Origin: a candidate division WWE3 bacterium UBA1397
GTDB taxonomy: Bacteria > Patescibacteriota > WWE3 > UBA101185 > UBA10185
Length of the DNA: 18,573 nt
Assembly (NCBI GenBank): GCA_002305205.1
Contig: DBQJ01000005.1
Coordinates: 9,849-28,421 of the forward strand
Reading direction: 5' to 3'
The notes beneath the pieces were generated by a model that was given only the letters and a program-made list of their open reading frames with translations, made no database searches and was not told the DNA's origin. The translations under genes and the position numbers were made by a program. Below, piece after piece: positions 1-6,146 of the stretch (its first letter is position 1; every line of letters begins with the position of its first letter).

Positions 1-516
1 AGCAGTAAGGCAGGATCCGAACTTAAAATTACTGATAAAAAATACCAGGCCGTAATACATACAAACTACGGTGATATGAAAATAGATTTGTATGCTGATA
101 AAACACCGTTAACTGTTCTGAACTTTGTATCCCTGGCTAAAAGCAATTTCTATAACAACACGATATTTCATAGGGTAATTAAAGGTTTTATGATACAAGG
201 AGGGGATCCCGGAGGCGACGGTACCGGAGGTCCCGGGTATACATTTGAAGATGAACCTTTTGAAGGAAACTATGATAGAGGAGTATTGGCTATGGCTAAC
301 AGGGGACCGGATACAAACGGTAGTCAGTTTTTTATAATGCATCAGAACTATAATCTACCTAAGGATTATGTGATTTTTGGAAAATTAACAGAAGGTTTTG
401 ATGTATTGGATAAAATCGCAGATGTTTCTGTAATTGCAGGTCCTTCGGGGGAGAATTCCATGCCTGTAGATTCTATCATCGTTAATTCGATAGAAATTAT
501 TGAGACTTCTCTGTAA
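1..516 (+). CDS. Cyclophilin-type peptidyl-prolyl cis-trans isomerase, 5'-truncated by the window
   Basis: This enzyme interconverts cis and trans prolyl peptide bonds and assists protein folding. The cyclophilin signature is clear: an FHRVIKGFMIQGGDP block, then GSQFFI, then a YVIFGKLTEGFDVLDKI segment. The first ATG in the window is at 76, but the same frame is open to base 1. It reads SSKAGSELKITDKKYQAVI, and the YQAVIHTNYGDMKIDLY stretch is the normal first strand of the cyclophilin fold. The true start therefore lies upstream of the window. The Ser/Lys/Gly-rich start could be a linker after a membrane or lipoprotein anchor, which is inference. The gene ends 13 bp before the convergent membrane protein gene, with no terminator visible between them. 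Family assignment is secure; location is not. Confidence 0.93.
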   Translation, partial: SSKAGSELKITDKKYQAVIHTNYGDMKIDLYADKTPLTVLNFVSLAKSNFYNNTIFHRVIKGFMIQGGDPGGDGTGGPGYTFEDEPFEGNYDRGVLAMANRGPDTNGSQFFIMHQNYNLPKDYVIFGKLTEGFDVLDKIADVSVIAGPSGENSMPVDSIIVNSIEIIETSL

Positions 517-529
517 ATAAAACTACTCT

Positions 530-1678
530 CTAACCTACAAATACATTGTTGAAGAATAAATATATTCCCAACAACTGAGATGAAAATAATATTATAGTTA
601 AAATCCAATATAAATATGTTTTTTCCGCAATTTTTGATATCCCAAATAAAAAAATAGGATAAGCTAATAATGCCAGTCTGTTAAAACTGAGAAATGTACC
701 GGAACTGATGGGAATGATTATCTGAGCCAATGAAAATAGCCAGATAGTATAGGGTATTTTTCTATATGAGTACCTTAAGCATAACAGGCTTACTAGAAAG
801 AATAATATTTCATGTATTCTTCTATAAATAGTCGTATCTCCGTTTCTTACTGCTTTTATAATAGGTGCAATAAATCCAATAATAAAAGCTTTTATATCTT
901 TTCCTGTACCTACTATTTCTCTACCCCACTTCTCCTGTGCTTCAAAAAAAATATTGTAAGATCCGAAATTATTCTGAAGATATAGAAAATACAACAATAT
1001 TCCCGAAAATGAAAGAATCGAAGTAGCTATAATACTAAATACATGCTTCTTAATATTTACAGGTATTTCTTTAAATCCGTTTGATACATTATATGTATAG
1101 TCAAAGATGATAATAATACCCAATGATATTCCTGATACCTTTACTGCAGATAGCAACCCTGCCATTACAGCAGCATATAAATACCTCTTATTTAGAAGAA
1201 AATATAATCCTACGAGAGAAATAAATATATACAAAGCGTCTACATAATTTGCTTGAAGAAAAAATGCAGAGGGAAAGGAAAGGAACATAATTAATATCGG
1301 TATTCTTTTTTTAACCTCAATCTTCATATAATCCATGAGAACATATGCACCTGCTAATAATCCTAATAATATTAAAATGTTAATTCTGTAGGATAGGGTA
1401 AATGGAAAAACATAATCCAATACTCTAATAATCATAGGGTAAAGAGGAAAGAATGCTTGGAGGGGAAACTCGTATCCCTGTGTAGCTATTTTAATGTAGT
1501 GCATTCCATCCCATGCCCATCCCCAGAGTGCAAAACATACTTCTTTTATACTGTGATTCTTGACATCAGTATGACCTAATCTATCCAGTATTAATAAATA
1601 TCCATTTATAATAATTAGGTATAACGCCCAAACAATAATAATTTCTTTTATCTTCTTTCTGTCTATTTTTAACCCCAT
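530..1678 (-). CDS. PIG-V-like multi-pass membrane mannosyltransferase (GT-C fold)
   Basis: A 382-residue integral membrane protein with about eight to ten hydrophobic segments. Near the N-terminus it has W56-D57-G58-M59-H60-Y61 followed by FFPLYP (76-81), and then PSAFFLQANYVDALY (136-150). These are hallmarks of the PIG-V/GT76 family, which uses polyprenyl-phosphate-linked sugars on the outer membrane face. The acidic D57 in the first extracytoplasmic loop fits the GT-C catalytic residue. A late SFNRLALLAYPIF segment resembles the conserved arginine region of the family. Bacterial members are thought to add mannose to lipids or proteins; the acceptor cannot be told here. The ATG start at 1678 has only a weak AGGG about 14 nt upstream. 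It is divergent from the deoxyribosyltransferase-like gene with a 37-bp gap that must hold both promoters. Confidence 0.85.
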   Translation of the reverse strand: MGLKIDRKKIKEIIIVWALYLIIINGYLLILDRLGHTDVKNHSIKEVCFALWGWAWDGMHYIKIATQGYEFPLQAFFPLYPMIIRVLDYVFPFTLSYRINILILLGLLAGAYVLMDYMKIEVKKRIPILIMFLSFPSAFFLQANYVDALYIFISLVGLYFLLNKRYLYAAVMAGLLSAVKVSGISLGIIIIFDYTYNVSNGFKEIPVNIKKHVFSIIATSILSFSGILLYFLYLQNNFGSYNIFFEAQEKWGREIVGTGKDIKAFIIGFIAPIIKAVRNGDTTIYRRIHEILFFLVSLLCLRYSYRKIPYTIWLFSLAQIIIPISSGTFLSFNRLALLAYPIFLFGISKIAEKTYLYWILTIILFSSQLLGIYLFFNNVFVG

Positions 1679-1715
1679 ATGAAATATATTACCCTATCGT
1701 GGTAAGATATTGTAA

Positions 1716-2123
1716 GTGCGATTTTACATAGCTTATAAATACAGAGGAATTGAGGATAAGGAAGGTCTTAAACACGACCTTGACGCTATCTCTAATACTA
1801 TAAAGTCTCTGGGGCATGAAACATTTGTCCTGGGAAGAGATGTGCAAAGATGGGGTAAGAATTCCTACTCATCAGTAATAAACACAATACCTGCAATACT
1901 GGAAAATTTAAATAAAAGCGATATTCTTTTTGCTTTTATAAACAGTAATACCAGAAGCTGGGGTTTAACTTTTGAGTTGATATGCGCAAAGTTAAAAAGA
2001 AAATCAATATACTATGCAGTTAGAGAAGGAATTAAATGCAGAGTTTCCAAAGATAATAGTCATATCATACATTATTCTGATATAAACGATTTAACAAATA
2101 AAATAAAAGAAATAAATCTCTGA
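1716..2123 (+). CDS. Small nucleoside 2-deoxyribosyltransferase-like protein
   Basis: A 135-residue soluble protein that begins with GTG (MRFYIAYKYRG). The layout fits the nucleoside deoxyribosyltransferase / nucleotide N-hydrolase fold. It has a short first strand, a helix followed by a lengthwise ETFVLGRD strand, a DILFAFINSNTRSWGLTFELICAK block (residues about 69-92), and a final strand and helix. The Glu in GLTFEL is where this family keeps its catalytic nucleophile. Family members cleave or exchange the base-sugar bond of deoxynucleosides, in nucleotide salvage or pool cleaning. The usual Y-x-A-G-P start is changed to YIAYKYRG, so substrate and activity are uncertain. It lies directly upstream of tRNA-Lys. 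A TIR-like or generic nucleoside-binding fold is the main alternative. Confidence 0.6.
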   Translation: MRFYIAYKYRGIEDKEGLKHDLDAISNTIKSLGHETFVLGRDVQRWGKNSYSSVINTIPAILENLNKSDILFAFINSNTRSWGLTFELICAKLKRKSIYYAVREGIKCRVSKDNSHIIHYSDINDLTNKIKEINL

Positions 2124-2180
2124 AATCAATATTATGGAAATTTTTTCATTTAAAGGATAAAATACACACTGCACTTGTTA

Positions 2181-2255
2181 GGGGGCGTAGCTCAGTGGTA
2201 GAGCAGCGGCCTTTTAAGCCGCGTGTCGAGGGTCCGATCCCCTCCGCCCTCACCA
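2181..2255 (+). tRNA. tRNA-Lys (anticodon TTT), CCA encoded; target of element integration
   Basis: A full cloverleaf can be read. The acceptor stem GGGGGCG pairs with CGCCCTC, including one G-T pair. The D arm is GCTC/GAGC with loop AGTGGTA. The anticodon stem GCGGC/GCCGC carries loop CTTTTAA, giving anticodon TTT for lysine. The variable loop is GTGTC, the T arm is GAGGG/CCCTC, the discriminator is A, and CCA is encoded. The T loop reads TCCGATC, so position 55 is C instead of the almost invariant T. The last 21 bases (from position 56 of the tRNA onward) are repeated at 6941-6961, marking this gene as the integration site of the element to its right. The recombinase gene on the other strand ends inside this tRNA at 2192, so the two transcripts overlap in antisense. 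Confidence 0.95.
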
Positions 2256-3532
2256 TTAGAAGATTCTGCAAATACAAAATCCTCTTTTAATTGAAATAGC
2301 GGACATATTTCCGGTGTTCTAAAACCCGGATATTCCCATATAAGTCCTTTAGGGAAAATAATAGATTGAAGGCTTTTCTTATCATCAATTTCCGATGTTC
2401 GCCAAAATTTACCTAGATTGTACAGAAAGTGTTCGGTAAATTTGTTTATATCAGATTCACTACGTGATCCACTTTTATCCCCAACCACTTTATTAAATAC
2501 ATCTTTTAGCCCTTCGGAGGGCTCTAGTTGATTCATTAACACTACAAATGATGTTTCTAACAGGTCTCGTTTGATAGCCCTGAATCTGCTTGGAGCATAG
2601 TAATAAGCGTACGCATGTCTTTTTCCGGTACAAAAAGATCCGGTTAGCGTCTCGCCTGTTACACCACAAACGACAAACCTACGTAACGGGAACTGTGCCC
2701 TACGTTCTTTTTTCTTGGTTGAAAATGGTTTTCCTAATGCAATTTCTTGAATATTATCCCATTCGTCTTGGGTAAACATTTGCTCATACTTTCCTTCATA
2801 TTCAAACCCTCTCTTTTTAGAAACGATAATACCTTTATAGAATTTACATCTAAAGAACTTTCCTACAAAACTAGATGTAGGCTTTTTACCGTACATTCCT
2901 GTAAATCCCCATTCAATCAACAATCTTGAAATGTCCCGGAAACTATATTTTCCGGTTAGGTATTCTATCCCTGCCTTTTGTAATAGCGAAAACTTTGGCT
3001 CATCTCTGATAGGAATACTCCTATCATCACCGTTTTTATACATTTTGTAACCTACAGGAGGTTGATTTACTGGTAATCCGGCTTCAAGTCTCTTTCTCAT
3101 ACCATCTTTAACTCTTTCGGCTCTAATGGCGTTATCAAGCCTTGCTTGAGCTGCGATTAATGTTTCCATAAATTCTGACATAGGATCATCCGCACTTGTT
3201 GGTTCAGTAACAGAAATAATTTTTACATCACATAAAGTCAGTCGTCTTTTTATTTCTAAAAAGTCAAAGGTTATTCTTGAAATTCTATCTATTTTATAAG
3301 TCAGAAGAAAATCAATCTTCCCCTTATTTTTTCGGCAGTACTCTAACAAGGCAATCAGTTCAGGTCTATTATCAATCGTGGTTGCCGACCTACCGGGATC
3401 CTCAAATATCTTGACCAAATTTAAGTCGTTTTCACGACAGTATTTCCTACAATAGTCTTTTTGATTAGATAAAGAATAGTTTTTTATTTGTTCTTCCCGG
3501 CTTACCCGTATATAGGCAATTGCGTTTTTCAT
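2192..3532 (-). CDS. Serine recombinase (site-specific integrase of the element), C-terminus formed by the tRNA
   Basis: A 446-residue recombinase that would integrate and excise the element. The resolvase/invertase catalytic domain spans about 1-140. It has YIRVS with the nucleophile S11, the EDPGRSATTIDNRPEL block, and the KIDRISR arginines (R83, R86). A 'recombinase' DNA-binding domain (about 150-265) follows, beginning PPVGYKMYKNG. The usual zinc ribbon is degenerate: VVCGVTGETLTGSFC keeps only C289 and C301 instead of two CxxC pairs. FRTPEICPLFQL near 404-414 is where relatives normally end. From residue 427 the frame reads through the attachment core and then antisense tRNA, ending RTLDTRLKRPLLYH and a TGA inside the tRNA. 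In the excised circle the frame would instead continue to 6823 and give about 471 residues. The ATG start at 3532 has no strong ribosome site. Confidence 0.92.
   Translation of the reverse strand: MKNAIAYIRVSREEQIKNYSLSNQKDYCRKYCRENDLNLVKIFEDPGRSATTIDNRPELIALLEYCRKNKGKIDFLLTYKIDRISRITFDFLEIKRRLTLCDVKIISVTEPTSADDPMSEFMETLIAAQARLDNAIRAERVKDGMRKRLEAGLPVNQPPVGYKMYKNGDDRSIPIRDEPKFSLLQKAGIEYLTGKYSFRDISRLLIEWGFTGMYGKKPTSSFVGKFFRCKFYKGIIVSKKRGFEYEGKYEQMFTQDEWDNIQEIALGKPFSTKKKERRAQFPLRRFVVCGVTGETLTGSFCTGKRHAYAYYYAPSRFRAIKRDLLETSFVVLMNQLEPSEGLKDVFNKVVGDKSGSRSESDINKFTEHFLYNLGKFWRTSEIDDKKSLQSIIFPKGLIWEYPGFRTPEICPLFQLKEDFVFAESSNGEGGGDRTLDTRLKRPLLYH
2235..2255 (+). repeat. attL: 21-bp core shared with attR, inside tRNA-Lys
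   Basis: The sequence begins CGATCCCC and ends CCTCACCA, covering part of the T loop, the 3' T stem, the 3' acceptor strand, the discriminator and CCA. It is identical to 6941-6961. Identity stops on both sides: 2234 is C versus A at 6940, and 2256 is T versus G at 6962. These are the expected limits of an integration core. Confidence 0.88.
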
Positions 3533-3564
3533 AATAAAATGAACGCCCTAGCTGTACACAACAA

Positions 3565-3608
3565 GAACGAATTCAAGTTGACTAGGACGGTCATTTAATA
3601 ATTCGTTC
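3565..3608. repeat. 9-bp inverted repeat upstream of the recombinase gene
   Basis: GAACGAATT (3565-3573) and its exact reverse complement AATTCGTTC (3600-3608) flank a 26-nt loop, in the 107-bp gap between the winged-helix gene and the recombinase start. A second, imperfect pair interleaves with it (CGCCCTAG at 3544-3551 and CTAGGACG at 3582-3589). No T-run follows, so it is not an intrinsic terminator. An operator for recombinase control or an RNA pseudoknot is possible but unproven. Confidence 0.4.
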
Positions 3609-3639
3609 AAACAGTTACGTACTATTGGATTATACATCT

Positions 3640-4416
3640 TCAGATGTTTTCAATGGATGTTTCATAGTCAATTCTACATTTGCATTTCCGGTAGGTCGTA
3701 TAACCATCTACGTCAGTATGCGGTAACATACCACCATCGCAACCATCTAGACCGCAAGGTACAAACTTTTTCTTTTCTTGAGTAGACAGCTGATTTGAAA
3801 TATCCTCTATGATCGTCTTTACGTATCCCATCTTTATGACTGCCACATTCCTGTGGTTAACTGATATATCCACAGCTTTGTTAAAAGTGTCTACACCATA
3901 CTCGGACACCAGCTCATCAGCGTTTAACCAATCCCACCTTGTAAGTGGTTGTTTGTTATGCTGCTCTAGAATATCCATCGTTTTTTCAATGTCCTTAGCG
4001 GTGTTACTACTTCCATGATTTACTTCCTTACTTATGTTAGGTAGAAATGCATTTCCGGTCTGTATTGGTACTACATTTCCATCTTGATTGGAAACCTGCT
4101 TCAAACGGCTCTTATATATTTTCGTTCTATTAATATCGTATAAATTACTTTTAGAATATCCTCGTTGTTTCCATCCCCTCAGAAAGTTGTTTTCCCTTAA
4201 TTCCTTTAAAATGTTATAAACCTGTCTAACGCTATAGTTATGATTTTGTGCTAATAGTTGCTGTGATGGATAAGGGTCGCTATTCGTTCCGGCATAAAAA
4301 ATTAAATCTAGAAATATTACCTTTGCTAAAGGTGTTAGACGAGGATTTCTGATAATCCCATCTCTTAATTTCACAAGATCTATTGGATTTTTAATAATTT
4401 CATTCTCATTATCCAT
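3640..4416 (-). CDS. Winged-helix (HTH_36-like) protein with C-terminal Cys cluster; possible replication initiator or regulator of the element
   Basis: With the ATG at 4416 the protein has 258 residues. Residues about 25-85 (LTPLAKVIFLDLIFYAG ... PYPSQQLLAQNHNYSVRQVYNILKELREN) match the winged-helix pattern seen in plasmid and phage replication proteins. The C-terminus carries C221-x4-C226, then Gly-Gly, and C245-x-C247, a likely zinc site like those at the ends of DnaD/primosome-type phage proteins. The frame could begin at a TTG at 4440, but this has no ribosome site and overlaps the upstream gene. The ATG lies 10 nt after that gene's TAG, typical of coupling. It is the second gene of a minus-strand unit behind the regulatory leader at 4676-4914. 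Replication initiation is inferred from domain type and context; a transcription regulator is the alternative. Confidence 0.65.
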   Translation of the reverse strand: MDNENEIIKNPIDLVKLRDGIIRNPRLTPLAKVIFLDLIFYAGTNSDPYPSQQLLAQNHNYSVRQVYNILKELRENNFLRGWKQRGYSKSNLYDINRTKIYKSRLKQVSNQDGNVVPIQTGNAFLPNISKEVNHGSSNTAKDIEKTMDILEQHNKQPLTRWDWLNADELVSEYGVDTFNKAVDISVNHRNVAVIKMGYVKTIIEDISNQLSTQEKKKFVPCGLDGCDGGMLPHTDVDGYTTYRKCKCRIDYETSIENI

Positions 4417-4426
4417 ATGACTGTAA

Positions 4427-4675
4427 CTAACCGGTATCAAAATAAATCATGGACTTAATATTTTTTATCTGGTTAAAGAATGTTCTCGGTTCAATAGTCA
4501 GTTTCCCCTCCCAAAACTTATTAATATACCCACTTAATTCATCAGAATCCTCAAATATAAATTCTGCCCTCCTCGGATTATTCTTATTAATGTCAATAAT
4601 TGGAAAGCATTGTGAGATTACTGTAACGAGACATAGATCAGATATTTTTATTAAGTTATTTTGTTTCATACGCAT
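4427..4675 (-). CDS. DUF5659-like 82-aa protein
   Basis: A small soluble protein, MRMKQNNLIKISDLCLVTV at the start and KSMIYFDTG at the end. The order of features resembles the DUF5659 pattern as I remember it: a 'T/SDLxLxxxL' helix, an 'N..RxxFxFEDSDEL' strand-turn, a 'GxLxxxPxxFFN' segment, and a final 'KxxKxxIY' helix. Function is unknown. Such proteins tend to sit near recombinases and winged-helix genes of mobile elements, which fits here. The ATG at 4675 directly follows the seven-T tract of an intrinsic terminator. The only nearby ribosome-site-like bases (GGTG) lie within the 3' arm of that hairpin, so expression probably requires the hairpin to be opened or passed. A second ATG at 4669 is possible. 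Confidence 0.6.
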   Translation of the reverse strand: MRMKQNNLIKISDLCLVTVISQCFPIIDINKNNPRRAEFIFEDSDELSGYINKFWEGKLTIEPRTFFNQIKNIKSMIYFDTG

Positions 4676-4699
4676 AAAAAAAGCACCGTTTTCCGGTGC
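4676..4699 (-). terminator. Intrinsic terminator immediately in front of the 82-aa gene
   Basis: On the minus strand GCACCG pairs with CGGTGC (plus positions 4694-4699 and 4683-4688) around a 5-nt loop, followed by seven T residues (4682-4676). The ATG of the 82-aa gene starts at the next base. It either ends a short RNA or acts as an attenuator that also hides the ribosome site. Confidence 0.8.
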
Positions 4700-4759
4700 C
4701 TAACTAAAAGCCGTTAGAAACCGAATAATCCCCTATATTTCAAGCGGATTGCCCAGCTA

Positions 4760-4811
4760 CTAACGACTGTTTTTATCTTTTTTGCCCAGAGACTTGGTCG
4801 GACTGTACGTA
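4760..4811 (+). repeat. Copy 1 of a composite repeat (CTAACGACT ... ACTTGGTCG ... TACGTA)
   Basis: On the plus strand CTAACGACT (4760-4768), ACTTGGTCG (4792-4800) and TACGTA (4806-4811) occur in the same order as in the copy at 4871-4897, but spread out by 23-nt and 5-nt inserts. CGAC and GTCG within the unit can pair to form a hairpin. Confidence 0.6.
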
Positions 4812-4870
4812 TATAAAAGACGAGCATCTTTTAGGAATGACGGACACCCACGACTGTGTGTGGCAAAATA

Positions 4871-4897
4871 CTAACGACTCAAACTTGGTCGTACGTA
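4871..4897 (+). repeat. Copy 2 of the composite repeat, compact form
   Basis: CTAACGACT (4871-4879), ACTTGGTCG (4883-4891) and TACGTA (4892-4897), 111 bp from the corresponding start of copy 1. The preserved order with different spacing suggests a shared RNA fold or repeated protein-binding sites rather than a recent duplication. Confidence 0.6.
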
Positions 4898-4920
4898 GAT
4901 ATTAAGTTTTCAATATACAC

Positions 4921-4929
4921 ATTATAACA
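4921..4929 (-). promoter_or_regulatory. Extended -10 promoter reading leftward into the leader RNA
   Basis: The minus strand reads TGTTATAAT, a perfect -10 hexamer with the TGn extension. The -35 region 17 nt upstream (ATGAAT) is poor, as is common for extended -10 promoters. Transcription would start near 4914. Confidence 0.6.
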
Positions 4930-4948
4930 TATATGCTGTCGTTATTCA

Positions 4949-4960
4949 TTGTCATGACAA
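4949..4960. promoter_or_regulatory. 12-bp perfect palindrome TTGTCATGACAA, candidate operator
   Basis: The palindrome is perfect and touches the -35 position of the leftward promoter at 4921-4929. Binding of a dimeric repressor here would block that promoter. The element's own winged-helix protein is one candidate. Confidence 0.45.
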
Positions 4961-4964
4961 CATA

Positions 4965-4980
4965 ATAGTGTATCCACTAT
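4965..4980. repeat. 6-bp inverted repeat ATAGTG-TATC-CACTAT
   Basis: A perfect short inverted repeat with a 4-nt loop, next to the palindrome at 4949-4960 in the same gene-free control region. It has no T-run, so it is not a terminator. It could be a second operator. Confidence 0.3.
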
Positions 4981-5064
4981 CTAACAATATCTTAGGAATT
5001 TAATAACCGATCGGATAGTCTTTATACACCCCTAACCTGTAAAACTGAAACCTCAAAGGTGATT

Positions 5065-5139
5065 ATGTCTAGTTATGTTTTAATAGATAAGTGTGGATCA
5101 GAAAACTACTTTTTTGAGAAGGGATATAAATACTTTTAA
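5065..5139 (+). CDS. Possible 24-aa peptide gene in the control region
   Basis: An ATG frame encoding MSSYVLIDKCGSENYFFEKG followed by YKYF and TAA. It is preceded by AAAGGTGATT, a good match to the 3' end of 16S rRNA at suitable spacing and one of the best ribosome sites in the window. It overlaps the last 4 bases of the minus-strand membrane protein gene. It is too short to judge from composition. It could be a leader peptide or a chance frame. Confidence 0.25.
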   Translation: MSSYVLIDKCGSENYFFEKGYKYF

Positions 5140-5333
5140 GGACACCAACATTCCTCACGCTGTTCAAACCCAACAGACTGGCACATACAATCATCACGGT
5201 ATTTGGTGTCTGTGTCGCTTCTGAAAACAAGGCTTATTAAGTAAAAAGCTATAGGTATCACGATAAAAATAATTATACAGCCTATTAACTCATCTTTTCC
5301 TTCCTGAGTCATAGTAAATTCATTATACTCCAC
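5136..5333 (-). CDS. Small single-pass membrane protein with CxC...CxC tail
   Basis: A 65-residue protein with an N-terminal stretch rich in acidic and polar residues, one hydrophobic helix (about 18-37), and a short tail with C49-x-C51 and C62-x-C64. The tail could bind metal or form disulfides, depending on which side of the membrane it faces. It starts at GTG 5333, preceded by GGTGGG; an ATG at 5312 is a possible alternative. It is divergent from the three-gene plus-strand cargo unit, separated by an 81-bp shared promoter region. I do not recognise a family. The membrane-plus-cysteine plan is shared with the cargo protein at 6444, so the two may act together. Confidence 0.5.
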   Translation of the reverse strand: MEYNEFTMTQEGKDELIGCIIIFIVIPIAFYLISLVFRSDTDTKYRDDCMCQSVGFEQREECWCP

Positions 5334-5358
5334 GTCAAGTATCCCACCAAGTGCTCAC

Positions 5359-5387
5359 TTCAATAGTATCTTATTTATGGCTATACT
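5359..5387 (+). promoter_or_regulatory. Putative promoter of the cargo membrane-protein genes
   Basis: TTCAAT (5359-5364) and TATACT (5382-5387) are separated by 17 nt and lie 27 nt before the ATG at 5415. The -10 is good and the -35 is weak. It would drive the genes at 5415, 6147 and 6444. Confidence 0.4.
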
Positions 5388-5414
5388 TTAGGTATTGAGT
5401 AGTACAATAATACT

Positions 5415-6110
5415 ATGAGAAGAATACTATACAGTATTATCTTTGTGATAATTTTGGTAATTCTATTGATCATCGGTTTTTTACTAGGCAATAATACTAG
5501 TTCTAAGAGTAATACTGTTTTAAATCCAACCTTAGACAGCGCACGTACAGATTCTCAAATAATATATAAAACAGAAAAAAGAACCGGTACAAAAAACGAA
5601 CAAACTGGTGAGTGTTACGAAAACATCGGAGATACAGATAGAAATTCGTTTCTTGTGACGTTACCGGAGTATATTAAAAATAACGAAGTTGCAAAGAGTG
5701 TCTTAAGGGACAACTGCCTATTTTCAATGCAAAACGGATTCTTTGATGTAACCGGTGACGGTATGAAAGATATACTAATGATTACCGAAGCTCTTGATTG
5801 TGTCACTTGTAGAGCTACAAGATTAATTATAATTAGTGATAATAAAGTAATCGTGGACAAGTCCGTAGAAAACGCAATTATTAGAGAGGTGGAAAATAAT
5901 AACTTGGCATTTGAAATAAAGGAACCAATATACTTTAACAGTACAGGTATGTGTTGTCCTACAAAAGGTACTGTCAAACTGTACGAATACAGAGGGGACA
6001 ATTATCTTGACTTTGATATGACCCCTGTATTTGCAAGAATTGATGAGTATATTGAAAACTACCAGATTGGAGGAGATCCGGTTTTCAACGAAAGAAAGGA
6101 AATTTATTAA
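5415..6110 (+). CDS. Membrane-anchored extracytoplasmic protein with six cysteines, function unknown
   Basis: A 231-residue protein. An N-terminal hydrophobic helix (about 4-24) after MRR acts as a signal anchor, and a polar Ser/Thr/Asn linker leads to a soluble outer domain. That domain has six cysteines (C67, C101, C129, C132, C180, C181), suggesting disulfides. It also has a DVTGDGMKDIL loop (111-121) like the calcium-binding loop of FG-GAP/VCBS repeats, of which only one copy is present. It is the first and largest of three cargo genes on the plus strand, with gaps of 36 and 12 nt to the next two. It could be an envelope-modifying, adhesion or exclusion factor, but nothing in the sequence decides this. 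I do not recognise the family. Confidence 0.6.
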   Translation: MRRILYSIIFVIILVILLIIGFLLGNNTSSKSNTVLNPTLDSARTDSQIIYKTEKRTGTKNEQTGECYENIGDTDRNSFLVTLPEYIKNNEVAKSVLRDNCLFSMQNGFFDVTGDGMKDILMITEALDCVTCRATRLIIISDNKVIVDKSVENAIIREVENNNLAFEIKEPIYFNSTGMCCPTKGTVKLYEYRGDNYLDFDMTPVFARIDEYIENYQIGGDPVFNERKEIY

Positions 6111-6146
6111 ACAGTATTTATGACTAAGTGCTATTATTAAGTAGTT

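Larger units (their letters stand above)
4676..4914 (-). ncRNA. Predicted structured leader RNA / attenuator, about 240 nt
   Basis: There is no open reading frame on either strand here, but there is much structure on the minus strand. An extended -10 promoter at 4929-4921 would start transcription near 4914, and an intrinsic terminator ends at 4676. Between them a motif occurs twice (AGTCGTTAG, CGACCAAGT and TACGTA). TTTTGCC (4868-4862) can pair with GGCAAAA further on. AAAAGA/TCTTTT (4832-4815) forms a hairpin. CTAACGGCT (4717-4709) can pair over nine bases with either AGTCGTTAG copy or locally with GTTAG next to the terminator. These exclusive pairings look like a terminator/antiterminator switch. 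I do not recognise a known riboswitch class. A copy-number or origin RNA, or DNA iterons, are alternatives. Confidence 0.5.

Noticed and set aside
2590..2929. Plus-strand frames of about 60 codons opposite the recombinase gene
   Set aside because: They are shadows of the well-supported recombinase frame, with no ribosome sites and no recognisable domains.
4700..4900. CRISPR-like repeats in the control region
   Set aside because: There are only two copies of a split motif with different internal spacing, no regular spacers and no cas genes.
5363..5416. ATAGTAT...ATACTAT inverted repeat around the cargo promoter
   Set aside because: The 7-bp arms are made almost wholly of A and T and 40 nt apart, easily expected by chance here.
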